64,000 nt of DNA, taken from Hyphomicrobium sp. Its GTDB lineage: Bacteria > Pseudomonadota > Alphaproteobacteria > Rhizobiales > Hyphomicrobiaceae. The notes under the pieces are model-generated. The model was not told the origin of the DNA. It searched no databases and saw only the letters and a program-made list of their open reading frames with translations. The position numbers and the translations under genes are program-made. Positions 30,891 to 42,400 of this stretch are shown here, in pieces; position 1 is the first letter of the stretch, and the number at the start of each line of letters is the position of its first letter. Where the stretch lies: positions 1 through 64,000 of the forward strand of contig JABFRT010000053.1 in NCBI GenBank assembly GCA_013141015.1, given 5' to 3'.

Positions 30891-31523
30891 ATGGAACTTG
30901 GCGAAGGCATTGCAAAAATTCTCGCGCCGGGTTTTCGCAGCCTGGGGTTTCGCGGGGCAGGCCGCCACTACCGGCGCGACCGGGAATACTTCGTTGACTG
31001 CATAAACGTGCAGCAAGTAAAACAGAATGGCCAAGTCAAATTTTGCATCAACCTCGGCGTAGTGCCGCTGTTTGCGGTTCCCAGCATCGAGGAGACCAGC
31101 CGGCTGATGGAGGTCAGGTGCTGGTTTCGAAAGCGCCTCAGCCCGTCCCGGCGCGACTATTGGATCAACAGCACCAATGCACAAGCGGCAGACTACGAAG
31201 CCGTTTTCAAAACCTTTGGCCGCTATGGTTTGGATTTTTTTGCCGCGTTCGAATTTCTGGAGGACATCTACGGCAAGATATCACCCCGGAATATCGACGC
31301 ACGCCGCGAGAAGTTGAACGCATTTTGCTCGACGAGCCAACCTCATGAGTTCAGGCTTGAAGCTGCACGGGCTGCCGTTGCTCTCGGTGATATAGAACGC
31401 GCCAAGGCACTAGCCACCTTTGCCGCATTTTCCACAGCCAACGCCACCTGGGCCGAGAGAGAACGTTCGGCTGAAGCGCAAAGACTACTGGCCGATATTT
31501 TGTTGCATAGCAAAGGGGGCTAG
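30891..31523 (+). CDS. DUF4304-like protein
   Basis: ILAPGFRSLGFRGAGRHYRRDREYFVDCINVQQVKQNGQVKFCINLGV. Confidence 0.6.
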   Translation: MELGEGIAKILAPGFRSLGFRGAGRHYRRDREYFVDCINVQQVKQNGQVKFCINLGVVPLFAVPSIEETSRLMEVRCWFRKRLSPSRRDYWINSTNAQAADYEAVFKTFGRYGLDFFAAFEFLEDIYGKISPRNIDARREKLNAFCSTSQPHEFRLEAARAAVALGDIERAKALATFAAFSTANATWAERERSAEAQRLLADILLHSKGG

Positions 31524-31524
31524 A

Positions 31525-32126
31525 ATCGCTAGTACAATCGAATTCTGGTTCGACTTCGCGTCCACCTATTCATACTTGAGTGCCCTGCGCATTGAAGAAC
31601 CTCGCTGCGCGACGCAGGTGTTGACGTGATCTGGCGCCCGTTTCTGCTCGGCCCCATCTTTGAGGCCCAAGGCTGGAGCACATCGCCGTTCAACGTCTAT
31701 CCAGCCAAGGGCCGCTATATGATGCGCGACATCACACGCATCGCCGCCGCACGCGGACATGCCTTTCAAATGCCTGCGGTGTTTCCGGCCAACGGCCTCG
31801 CCGCCGCACGGATAGCCATCGCAGCAGATGACCACGGCTGGACGCCACGTTTTTCCCGCGCGGTGTTTGAATCTCAATTCGGCAGCGGCGCCGGCATCTC
31901 GGATATCGCCGTGCTCCGCGCCATCGTGTGCGCGCTCGGGTGCGACGCGGATGAAATCATCGCGCGCGCCACTAGCGACGCCGTCAAAGCATGCCTGCGC
32001 GAACAGACAGCGCGCGCGCAACAGCTTGGCATTTTCGGCGCGCCCACGTTCGTCACGCCCGATGGCGAACTGTTCTGGGGCGACGACCGCCTGGAGCAGG
32101 CGCTCGATTGGGCAAACAAACTGTAG
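31525..32126 (+). pseudogene. 2-hydroxychromene-2-carboxylate isomerase/DsbA-like thioredoxin-fold protein, frameshifted and lacking ATG/GTG/TTG start
   Basis: IEFWFDFASTYSYLSALRIEE then frame change near 31600 to DAGVDVIWRPFLLGPIFEAQGWSTSPFNVYPAKGRYMMRDITRIA...GAPTFVTPDGELFWGDDRLEQAL. Confidence 0.75.
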
Positions 32127-32216
32127 GCCGCACAGGGGAACCCGGCGCCTGCCGCAATCGTTGCATAGGTTTGGACGATCCGTCCGTCCAGTGCCAGCGC
32201 TTCAAAGGAGCCAGCC

Positions 32217-32699
32217 ATGCCCATGCTGCAACGGATTTCACCCTGCCTGTGGTTCGAGTCCAACGCCGAGGAAGCGGTGAATTTTTATCTCACGGTTTTC
32301 CAGAGTGGCCGTATCGTTGAGACGCTGCGCTATGGCGAAGGCGCTGCACAACCCAAGGGCACCGTGCTGACCATAGCATTCGAGTTGAACGGCCATCCAT
32401 TCATCGCGCTCAACGGTGGCCCTCATCACACATTCAATGACGCGATTTCGCTCCACGTTGCCTGTGCCGATCAAGAGGAACTCGACCACATTTGGAATGG
32501 CCTGATCGCTGGTGGCGGTAAACCCGTGCAATGCGGCTGGTGCAAGGATAAATTCGGCGTGTCGTGGCAGGTCGTACCCGTACAGTTGCAAGATATGATG
32601 CAAGCTGGAGACCGCACACGGGCGGATCGCGTCATGCAGGCGCTATTGAAAATGGTCAAACTCGATCTCGCCGGATTGCAGAAGGCCTATGACGGGTAA
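32217..32699 (+). CDS. VOC-family protein (PhnB-like / 3-demethylubiquinone methyltransferase-like)
   Basis: ISPCLWFESNAEEAVNFYLTVFQSGRIVETLRYG...FIALNGGPHHTFNDAISLHVACADQEELDHIWNGL...GWCKDKFGVSWQVVP. Confidence 0.88.
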   Translation: MPMLQRISPCLWFESNAEEAVNFYLTVFQSGRIVETLRYGEGAAQPKGTVLTIAFELNGHPFIALNGGPHHTFNDAISLHVACADQEELDHIWNGLIAGGGKPVQCGWCKDKFGVSWQVVPVQLQDMMQAGDRTRADRVMQALLKMVKLDLAGLQKAYDG

Positions 32700-32797
32700 G
32701 GCCGCGCGAGGCGTTGTGTCATGCGCACGCAGAACTGGACGTGGCACCGGCAATGCGGTCTACTCGCACGCAAGGCGCAATCTGAGGAATATGCAGC

Positions 32798-34138
32798 GTG
32801 ACAACACCGGCCGCCGCAGCTAACTCGTCCCCCTCCCTCGTCCGCTCCATCGGGCCGTTCCAGTTGGCGCTCTATGCCCTTGGCTCCATGTTGGGCTCCG
32901 GCATCTACGGCTTGATCGGCAAAGCGGCAGGCCAAGCCGGAACCGCCGTCTGGCTATCGTTTCTCGTCGCGCTTGTTGCTGCCCTGCTGACTGCACTCTC
33001 TTACGCCTCGCTTGGCTCACGATACCCGCGCGCGGGCGGCGCCGCCTATGCCACGCAGCGCGCGTTCCGCTTACCCATCCTGAGTTTCACGATTGGCCTA
33101 GCGCTCGTCTGCTCCGGCCTCACTTCAGTCGCCACGCAATCGAAAATCTTCTCGGCAAACCTTGCTGCACTCTTCGGCCTAGAGGCACTGCCGCCATCTG
33201 CAATCGCACTTGGCTTCGTCCTCATTCTCACGGCCATCGTGTTCCGCGGCATTCGCGAGAGCATGTGGGTCAACGTGCTATGCACACTCATTGAGGCCTC
33301 AGGTCTGCTGATCGTGATTGCGGCTGGCATGTCGTACTGGGGCAGCGTCAGCTATTTCGACGTACCGGCTGAAAAAGCAGATGTCGCGCTTGCAATCATT
33401 GTCGTGCAGGCGTCCGTGCTGTCGTTCTTCGCGTTCATCGGTTTCGAAGACGCCATCAACGTCGCCGAGGAATGCAAGGACCCGCAGCGCACGATCCCCA
33501 TTGGCCTTATGGCAGCCACCGCCGCCGCCGCAGTGTTGTATATTGCTGTTGCCGTTACCGCCGTCTCAGTCGTGCCGCCAGCTGAACTCGCGGCTGCACC
33601 TAGTCCGTTGACTGAAGTGATGAAGCGGTCCGCGCCCGGCTTTCCCGGCTGGGTGATGACAGCCATCGCACTGTTCTCAGTCGCCAACACCGCGCTCGTC
33701 AATTACATCACCGGCTCGCGCCTGATCTACGGCATGTCGAACCAAGGGCTGCTGCATGACAAGCTCGGCGAAGTACATGAACAACGGCGCACGCCGCACT
33801 ACGCGATCCTGGCGCTGCTGATCGTGCTTGTGCCGTTGGTGCTGGCCGGCAGCATCGCAGACCTCGCCGCTGCGACGGTGCTGCTGCTGCTGCTGGTTTT
33901 CGTGGTCGTGAACGCCTCACTGTACGTGCTGATCCGGCGGGAAGGTGAGGCGCCGGGCAAATTTGAAGTTCCAGCCTTCCTGCCGCTCGGCGGCGCTGTG
34001 GTCTGTGGCGCGCTGCTCGTCACGCGCCTGATCAGCAGCGATTGGGTGGCGCCCGTTCTCGCCGCCGGACTGATCGCTGGCATCCTTGTCATCTATGCCG
34101 TGTACAAGCCTGATGCGAGCGCGCTTGAGCGGCCCTGA
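32798..34138 (+). CDS. APC-family amino-acid permease
   Basis: GPFQLALYALGSMLGSGIYGLIGKAAGQAG...FFAFIGFEDAINVAEECKDPQRTIPIGLM. Confidence 0.88.
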   Translation: MTTPAAAANSSPSLVRSIGPFQLALYALGSMLGSGIYGLIGKAAGQAGTAVWLSFLVALVAALLTALSYASLGSRYPRAGGAAYATQRAFRLPILSFTIGLALVCSGLTSVATQSKIFSANLAALFGLEALPPSAIALGFVLILTAIVFRGIRESMWVNVLCTLIEASGLLIVIAAGMSYWGSVSYFDVPAEKADVALAIIVVQASVLSFFAFIGFEDAINVAEECKDPQRTIPIGLMAATAAAAVLYIAVAVTAVSVVPPAELAAAPSPLTEVMKRSAPGFPGWVMTAIALFSVANTALVNYITGSRLIYGMSNQGLLHDKLGEVHEQRRTPHYAILALLIVLVPLVLAGSIADLAAATVLLLLLVFVVVNASLYVLIRREGEAPGKFEVPAFLPLGGAVVCGALLVTRLISSDWVAPVLAAGLIAGILVIYAVYKPDASALERP

Positions 34139-34147
34139 CCCACGAGT

Positions 34148-34216
34148 GGATCATGGGACGTATCATGGGCCGGATCATGGGCCGGATCATGGGCCGGATC
34201 ATGGGCCGGATCATGG
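34148..34216. repeat. 12-bp tandem repeat, about 5.75 units of GGATCATGGGCC
   Basis: GGATCATGGGAC-GTATCATGGGCC-(GGATCATGGGCC)x3-GGATCATGG between permease stop and nucleotidase start. Confidence 0.92.
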
Positions 34217-34264
34217 ATTGGCGCGCGACGGCTGGCGGGTTACAAGCATCGCACGCAAAATCCT

Positions 34265-35824
34265 ATGATGTTTGCTCGCCGCGTTTCGAGGATTGATATG
34301 ACGTTTACGTTTGTTCGCACGTTTTGCCCGGTGCTTATCGCCGCTTTGTGTTTTGCGTTCCAATCGCCCGCCGTCACGGCCGGCGATCCGCCGTCCCAGA
34401 CCGTCGAAATGACGCTTGCCGTGTTCAGCGACATTTATGAGCTGGCCGAGAAGGACGGACGCGGCGGGTTTGCGCGCATTGCCGGTGCCGTTGCCGCCGA
34501 ACGCGCCGCAAGCACCAATCTCTTGATTGCGCACGCCGGCGATATGCTGTCGCCCTCCTTGATGTCGTCGTTCGACAAGGGCGCGCACACCATTGAATTG
34601 CTCAACGCCATCCGCCCTGACATCTTCGTGCCGGGAAATCACGAATTCGATTTTGGCGAGCAGGTTTTCCGGTCACGGATGCGCGAAGCCAAGTTTCCGC
34701 TGTTTGCCGCCAACCTTTCTGAAATATCCGGACAACCGGTCGAAGGATTCCTGGCCCACAAGATTTTCGATATCGAGGGCGTCAAAGTCGGTGTGTTTGG
34801 CCTGACGGACGATGAATCCGCGCGGCGCTCGCAGCCAGGGTCACTCGTGCTCAGCGCCAGCATCCCGGCGGCGCGAAAGCAGGCCGAGGCGTTACGTGCC
34901 CAAGGCGCCGATCTGATCGTCGCGGTCAGTCACTCCGCGTGGCAGGACGACATCCGGCTCGCCAACCTCGGTGTGATTGATGTGGTCTTGTCGGGGCATG
35001 ACCACAACCTGCTCGTTGCCTATGACGGAAAGACCGTGATCGCGGAATCGCAATCGGATGGCGCCAATCTGGTTGCCGTCGATTTGACCGTGACAATTCG
35101 GGACGGCGATAAGCGGCAAGTGACGTGGACCCCGACGTTCCGCATCATCGATACTGCCGGCGTCAAGCCGGACAAGAAAATCGCGGCCCGCGTTGCAGCC
35201 TATCAAGCCGCCCTCGACAAAGATCTTGATATTGCTGTTGGCAAAACATCGACCCCGCTCGATAGCCGCAAGGCCAGCGTGCGCGGCGAAGAAACAGCCA
35301 TCGGCAATTTCATTGCAGATGCCATGCTGACAGCCACCGGCGCCGACATCACTGTGTTCAATGGCGGCAGCATTCGCGGTGATCGCCTCTACGATGCCGG
35401 AACAACATTGACCCGCAAGGACATCTTCAAAGAACTCCCCTTCGGCAACAAGGTTGTGATGCTTGAGCTGACTGGCAAGGACTTGCGCGAGGTGCTTGAA
35501 AATTCCGTACGCATGGCCGGTAAAGGCGATGGCCGCTTCGGCCAGATTGCAGGTGCGCGCATCACGGCAAAGAAGGACGGCGTGCCAGGCTCCAAGCTGA
35601 CAAGCGTTACAATTGGCGGCGCACCCTTCGATGATGCGCGGCTCTATAAAGTTGCGACCAACGACTTCATGGCCCTTGGCAAAGAGGGCTATGACGCGTT
35701 TACGCGCGGCAAGTGGCTTATCAACGCCGTCGAGGGTAAATTGATGGTCACCGTCGTGCTGGAGGCAATCGCGAACGCCGGCACAATCGCTCCGGCCGTC
35801 GATGGCCGTCTGACACTCGACTGA
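34265..35824 (+). CDS. Bifunctional metallophosphatase/5'-nucleotidase, exported
   Basis: NLLIAHAGDMLSPSLMSS, DIFVPGNHEFDFG, VIDVVLSGHDHNLL, EETAIGNFIADAMLTATGADITVFNGGSIRGDRLYDAG. Confidence 0.92.
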   Translation: MMFARRVSRIDMTFTFVRTFCPVLIAALCFAFQSPAVTAGDPPSQTVEMTLAVFSDIYELAEKDGRGGFARIAGAVAAERAASTNLLIAHAGDMLSPSLMSSFDKGAHTIELLNAIRPDIFVPGNHEFDFGEQVFRSRMREAKFPLFAANLSEISGQPVEGFLAHKIFDIEGVKVGVFGLTDDESARRSQPGSLVLSASIPAARKQAEALRAQGADLIVAVSHSAWQDDIRLANLGVIDVVLSGHDHNLLVAYDGKTVIAESQSDGANLVAVDLTVTIRDGDKRQVTWTPTFRIIDTAGVKPDKKIAARVAAYQAALDKDLDIAVGKTSTPLDSRKASVRGEETAIGNFIADAMLTATGADITVFNGGSIRGDRLYDAGTTLTRKDIFKELPFGNKVVMLELTGKDLREVLENSVRMAGKGDGRFGQIAGARITAKKDGVPGSKLTSVTIGGAPFDDARLYKVATNDFMALGKEGYDAFTRGKWLINAVEGKLMVTVVLEAIANAGTIAPAVDGRLTLD

Positions 35825-36039
35825 GCATGGCGAGCATGCCTCATGACGCCAGGATACCTCCGGCGTGAGGACAGGGCCTGCCGGCGAAGCGCGGCGTATG
35901 AAACATATCAACCGGCCGCGGATGAGCCAAAATAGCCGTATCTAGCAGCCTTTTGGTGCCGTTCAAGATTCTGAACAGTCAAAACCAGACCATGGTCCAC
36001 CTGCCATCAAATGACAGTTTTGACATCTTGTTGAAATGA

Positions 36040-36432
36040 TTGCGTCATCTTCCGGGCGATAGCGTTGAAGCCATCTTTGAAGGATGGCGACCTATGACCG
36101 GGCACCCAAGCACAACTGACGCGGCCTTTGCTTTTCGCGATGGATCCTTTGATGAGTCTGCGCCAACGGCCCGCATGGCGCTGGATCGTGATGCGCATCC
36201 TGGCGATGCAATGGACTGCGATGCGCCCGAAACGGAGGCGCGGGATACGGTCAATCCTCTCCGCCCATCAAAAGACCACAGCGGCGCTTCTCCCAATTCC
36301 GGCACCACGAGCGTCTCCGGGTGGCGGCCATCACGCGACGTTTTGTGGATCGGCGCCGGGGCCGGATTGATCGCCGGCATGACGCCACCACCCATCCAGC
36401 AACCGCACACCACCGGATTACAGGACCGCTGA
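36040..36432 (+). CDS. Small hypothetical protein upstream of RTX peroxidase
   Basis: ORF only; could be spurious. Confidence 0.25.
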   Translation: MRHLPGDSVEAIFEGWRPMTGHPSTTDAAFAFRDGSFDESAPTARMALDRDAHPGDAMDCDAPETEARDTVNPLRPSKDHSGASPNSGTTSVSGWRPSRDVLWIGAGAGLIAGMTPPPIQQPHTTGLQDR

Positions 36433-36490
36433 AGCCGGACCTGCCCCCGCAACACATTCGCATTTGAACAGCTAGTATTGGAGTTTCATC

Positions 36491-39400
36491 ATGGCGACGA
36501 ATTTTATCCTGAAGCCCTTCCGCTTCAACATTTCCGACCTCAACTTCATTCGCGATCAGATCGACTTCCGGCCGCTGTTCGACGCCGGAGGCAACGCCAT
36601 CGTCGCCTGGGACGGCACTGGACCGATCTACAAGACCTCGCAAGGTGCAGCACTCGCCGGCAATGAATACGACACGGCCGGCATGTCAGCCGCCGGCGCG
36701 ATTGCCGCCTACGGCACCTCTTATGCTTCGGTGACCGCCGCACAAGGGCTGCGCAACGTCTCTGGCGTCGATAACAATCTCACGCTCGTCAATCACAACT
36801 GGGGCGCGGTCGATCAAGCGTTCCTGCGCAACAGCACCCCAGACTTTGACAGCTACATCAAGCCAACGACGGCCGGGTTCTATGGCTCAAAAGCCTTTGG
36901 AACGTCAACGGCTGGGAATACCGATTATACGAAGCAGAACGATAATCTAAACACGACCGGTGTCGATGAATACGCCGCCGACCGCGATGTGGTGGACTAC
37001 ACGCCGCGCATGATCAGCAAGACGATCACGACCGGCGGCGCGACGCCGCTGCTCGACGGCAACGGCCAGGTGGTCCATTGGGACCCGGCGCGCTACGCCA
37101 GTGATCCGGTCTACGCGGCACTGTTCAATGCCACGACTATTGGCAACGCCCAGGTTGAAGAGGACCTTTTTGCTCTCAATCAAGCCAATGCCGCCAAGGA
37201 AGCAGCCATCGCCGCTCAGGCGACGGCCGCCGGAAATGCAACAACAGCGGCCGCAACCGAAGCGGCCAAGCTCGCTGCGCTGACTGCCGCGAACGCAGAT
37301 TTACTCACCAAGCAGGGGCTGGAAGCACAAGCTCTGATCGACAAAACGGCAGCAAACACAGCGTATAGCGATCAGTACACCGCAGTCGTCGATCCGGTGC
37401 TTAGTGTTGAAATCGCCGCTTTGCAGGCACTATTTGCTTCAAACCCATCAGAACCCAACTGGGCCGCACTCAACCAAGCCCTGGCCGTCGCTCATGCTGC
37501 TACGGTGGCAGCTCAGGCTTCGATTGTGTCTTTCCTGGATGCATCAGAAGCCGCAGATACGGCATACACACTCGCTCAGGCAGCAACAGCCGCAGCAGAA
37601 ACGGCTGCCGGTACGGCGCTGACCGAATATTACCAAGCTGTTGTCGACAGCAACGCCGCAGACGCGGCACTCGTGACCGCCAACGGAAACGTCGTCACCA
37701 CAACCACCGCAGCAGATGACGCGCAAGCGGACTACGACGCCTCCGTGACGGCCGCCGCCAACGCGCACGGCGACGTGCCGACAGCGGGCCTCATCCCCGG
37801 TGCCGCCGTGGTCACAGACTACGGCATTCTGTCGGGTGGCCAGCATGATCCGCAGGATCCGACCAACGGCGAAATGTTCTTCGGTGCGATTAACCCGGGC
37901 GTTGCACCCGGCAATAGTTTCCTTGCCTACTTCGGCCAGTTCTTCGACCACGGCCTTGACTTCGTCAGCAAGGGCGCGTCCGGCACCAAAATCTACATTC
38001 CGCTCGCAACCGATGATCCGCTGTATCGTGCACCGGACCCCAGCATTCCCGGAGACCAGGGCAACACGCGTATCAAGGTATCGCGCGCCGACGTCAGCGG
38101 CTTTGACGCTAACGGCAACGCCGAGTGGGTCAACCACACATCGCCTTACATTGACCAGAGCCAGACCTACGGCTCGAATTCGAACATCACCGAGCTTCTA
38201 CGCGAGTGGGTCTCGACCGACGGCGGCACCACGTATCACGCCGGTGCGCACCTGTTCGATGGCACCACGTCAGTCGCTTGGACCAATGCCTGGGGCGAAA
38301 CAACCCAAGCCACGCTGCCAACACTTAATGAACTTCGTGCGCATCTCGTTGCGACCGGACGCGATGATCTGACCTGGGCTGACGTGCTTGATCTGCGCGC
38401 CCGCGATGCCTCAGGTCATGTCATCGACGGCGACGCAGGAACGGCGGGCGTGCAGGGTATCAAAACCGGGCAATCGCTGCTGCTCGATATGAACCCGCAT
38501 TTCAATGTTGCGAACTTCACCACACCGACCATCCAAGCACTTGCGGACCTTGGTATCGTTCCTGATGGCAATGGCAACTACGCGCTTGGCGGCCCCAACT
38601 CGCTTGCCGATATCATCAATTTCCAGACGTTCGAACCGATGGCATCGAATGCCTCTCAGGCGCTCAATGACTTGGCGTTCGAAGTGCTTCTTGAATCCGT
38701 CGGCGATCACTACATCGCTGGTGATGGCCGCGCCAACGAGAACGTCGGCCTGACCGCCATCCACCACGTGTTCCACGAGGAACACAACTTCCAGGTCCGC
38801 AATATTCAGGACGCCATCCAGGCTCAGGATGCGCGCGCGGTGGCCCTCGGTGACGCTTCGCACTCGATTGCGCACGACTGGCAGGTTGTCACTGCCACGA
38901 CAGACACCAACGGCAACTACACCTACGGCGTTGGCGGTCCAATCGCCTGGAATGAAGCCAAGCTGTTCGACGCCGCCAAGCTGACCGTCGAAATGGAATA
39001 TCAGCATGCAGCCGTTGACCAGTATGCCCGCACGATCACGCCGGATATTCCGGAGTTCGTCGGCTACAACAGCGGCGAAAACGCCACCGTTTCGCTTGAG
39101 TACGCCCAAGGCGCATTCCGCTTCGGCCACTCGACCATGCGCGAAACCATCGACATGCTCGACCCGAACGGCTCGATCACCGGCAAGGTGATGAGCGTTG
39201 CGCTTGAGCAGGCGTTCCTCAACCCCGCGCTGTTCGCGCAGAAGGGCGCTGCTTCGATTGCGATGGGCTTGACGCATCAGCAAATGAACGAGATTGACGA
39301 ATTGCTGACGCCAGCCATGAACCAGGGGTTGCTTGGCCAGCCACTCGACTTGGCGGCCATCAACATCGCCCGCGGCCGCGACATCGGATTGCCGACACTG

Positions 39401-42400
39401 AACGATTTCCGCGCGGAAGTCGGGCTGACACGGTACACCAGCTGGGCCGACTTCGGCGCTCACATGGTGCACGCAGAGTCGCTGGTCAACTTCATCGCCG
39501 CTTATTCGTTCGACGGCGACATTGCCAAGGCGAAGGCCATTGTTGACGCCGAAGCCGGTGATACGGCAGCACTTGAAGATATGCTCAGCCTCTCGACGGG
39601 GGAAGCACTCGAATACGCCATCAACTTCCTCAACGGTGACGCGGCGATCGCCGGCTCCGACGGCTTCAACCACATCGACACCTGGATCGGCGGCTTGGCC
39701 GAAGTCCATGTCATGGGCGGATTGCTGGGCGAGACCTTCAACCTCGTGTTCGTCGATCAGATCCAGCGCCTGATGGATGGCGACCGCTTCTATTATCTCT
39801 ATCGCCTCAACAACATGAACCTCGGCGATGAGATCGCCAATGCGCAGCTGAAGGATATCGTCGAACGCAACACCGGTCTTGAGCACTTGAACGGCAGCGT
39901 GTTTGCCTACGCCGATCAGTACGTCGATCTGTCGGCAAAGGTCGATACCGTCCACACCACCGACACCGGCGACTTTAAGAAGGACCACAAATACGGACAG
40001 CTGCTTGAAGACCGCGCGGCGAATTTGTCGCCGGCCATTGGGGTCTACACAACGTCCGGCACCAGCACATCGACGAACGGCACAGTTGTCACCGTTGGCG
40101 GCGTGCAATACATCCGCGATATCCGGGCGCCTGGAAATCCAAGCAACCCGAACATCAACGGCGAAAACCTTGATGGCACACCCGATACCGGCGCCAACTC
40201 CAACGAAGTGCTGATCGGCACCGACAACAAAGACCTGATCTATATGTGGGCTGGCGATGACACGGCCTACGGCGAAGGTGGCAACGACACCATCTATGGT
40301 GACGCCGGCATCGACCGCCTCTACGGCGGCGACGGCAACGACACGATCTACGGCGGCGACAGCGGCGACTTGATCGACGGCGGCGCGGGCGACGACAAGT
40401 TGTACGGCGAATCGAGCGGCACGGCTGCTGCCGGCCTCGACCAGATCATCGGCGGCGACGGCAACGACATCATTCACGGCGGCATCGGCATCGACAAGCT
40501 GTCGGGCGGTGCGGGCGACGACATGATATTCGGCGATGGAGACACAGACGCATTCACACACGGCGGCGACGGCAACGACTACATTGACGGCGGCACGGAC
40601 GGCGACTTGTTGTGGGGTGACGGCGGCGACGACTTGATCGTCGGCGGCGACAACCAAGATATCGTGGCCGGGCTTGATGGCGACGACATCCTGCGGCCCG
40701 GCAATCCATCGTCAGCTATGGGCGGCGGCCCAGACGAAGTGCTCGGCGGCGACGGCGTATCGGACGCCGGGAACGACGGTAAGGGCACCGGCTTCGATCT
40801 CATCGATCTGAGCGACTATGCCCCGGCGGTGAATGGTGCGACGGTGGACTTCGCAACCCAGCAGAACCCGCTCGTTGCCATCGACGCTCCAGGCCCATTC
40901 GCTTGGGTCGGCATTGAAGGCCTGATCGGCTCGCGCAACAACGACACCGTGCTGGCAAACGCCACCAACAACTGGCTGATCGGCGGCAGCGGCAACGACC
41001 AGCTGACCGGCGGCGGCGGATTCGACGTGATCGTTGGCGACGGCGTCCGCCTCGACAGCTTAATCGGCACTTATAGCGGCGGTTATGCTGGAACATTCGA
41101 CGGCGCATCGCACCGCGCGACCGGCTTCATCGGCACAAACGGCCTGATCGATGCCGCAGGCGCTGGTTTCGAAAAACACTTCACCACGATGCTCAAGTCC
41201 GAAATCTTCAAGGACCTTGAGCTTGGCAGCGGCACCATGCGCACGCTAACAGGCGGCGGCACCACGGGCGATGGCGGAACGGCGGGCTCAGATACCGTTG
41301 TGTTCACCGGCAACCGCGCCGACTATACGATTGAGAAGATCACATTTGCGCCAGTCAACGAAGCCGCGATCACGGCCTATAAAATCATCGATACGGTCGC
41401 AGGCCGCGATGCAACTGACCTCGTCGTCGGCGTTGAGAATTTCAAGTTCGCCGATGGCACATTAACCGCCGCGCAGCTTCCGAACTTGCCGCCGGTCATC
41501 ACCTCGAACGGCGGCGGCGCGACAGCAGCATCTGCAATCGCTGAGAACACGACTGCGGTCACGACCGTGACCGCAACGGATGCCAATAATGTTGTTGGCA
41601 ACCCGCTCAATCCGCAGACACTGACGTTCTCGATCAGCGGCGGCGCAGACGCTGCGAAGTTCACAATCAATGCCACAACGGGCGTACTTTCGTTCATTGC
41701 GGCGCAGAACTTCGAAGCGCCAACAGACGCTGGCGCCAATAGCGTCTACGATGTCGAGATCAAAGTGAGCGATGGCATTTCATTTGACACACAGGCTCTG
41801 GCCGTCACGGTTCAAAACGTCGACGAAGCGGGCGCTGGTGCTTTGAACGTTGGATATACTGTCAATGGCGGCAATACGTCAGTGGCTCTTGCTGCAACCA
41901 ACACACTGACAGATCCGGACCTCGTCACAGGCGCCAACCCACTTGGCACCGCTGCGGTCACCTATCAGTGGCAGCAATCCGGCAACAATGGCGTGACGTG
42001 GATCGACATCACAGGCGCTGCGGGAACCGCTTCCTCTCTCACGCCATCCGCAGTAATTGCCAACTCGGTTGACCGTCCTCTTCATGTCGTGGCGACCTAC
42101 ACAGACGCGTTCGGTGCGCACTCGACGACGTCTGCAGCATTTGAAATCGGCAATGCAAACGCCAATACGCTGGCCGGCACAGCCGGCGCAGATACTCTTA
42201 TCGGACTTGGCGGCAATGACCTTTATGTCGTCAATCATGCCAGCGATGTGACTGTAGAAACGGCGGCCAGCAGCACCGATACCATCCAGACTTCGCTCGT
42301 TAACTACACACTTTCTGAGAACTTCGAGAATCTTCAATATTCGAATGGAAACGGGGTGGCAGACGACCTCAGTTTCGTTGGCACGGGCAATGCCGCCAAC

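Noticed and set aside
34892-35911. 339-aa minus-strand ORF
   Set aside because: Antisense of the clearly conserved 5'-nucleotidase.
38411-40657. 748-aa minus-strand ORF
   Set aside because: Antisense shadow of the RTX peroxidase (Val/Ala-rich low-complexity product).
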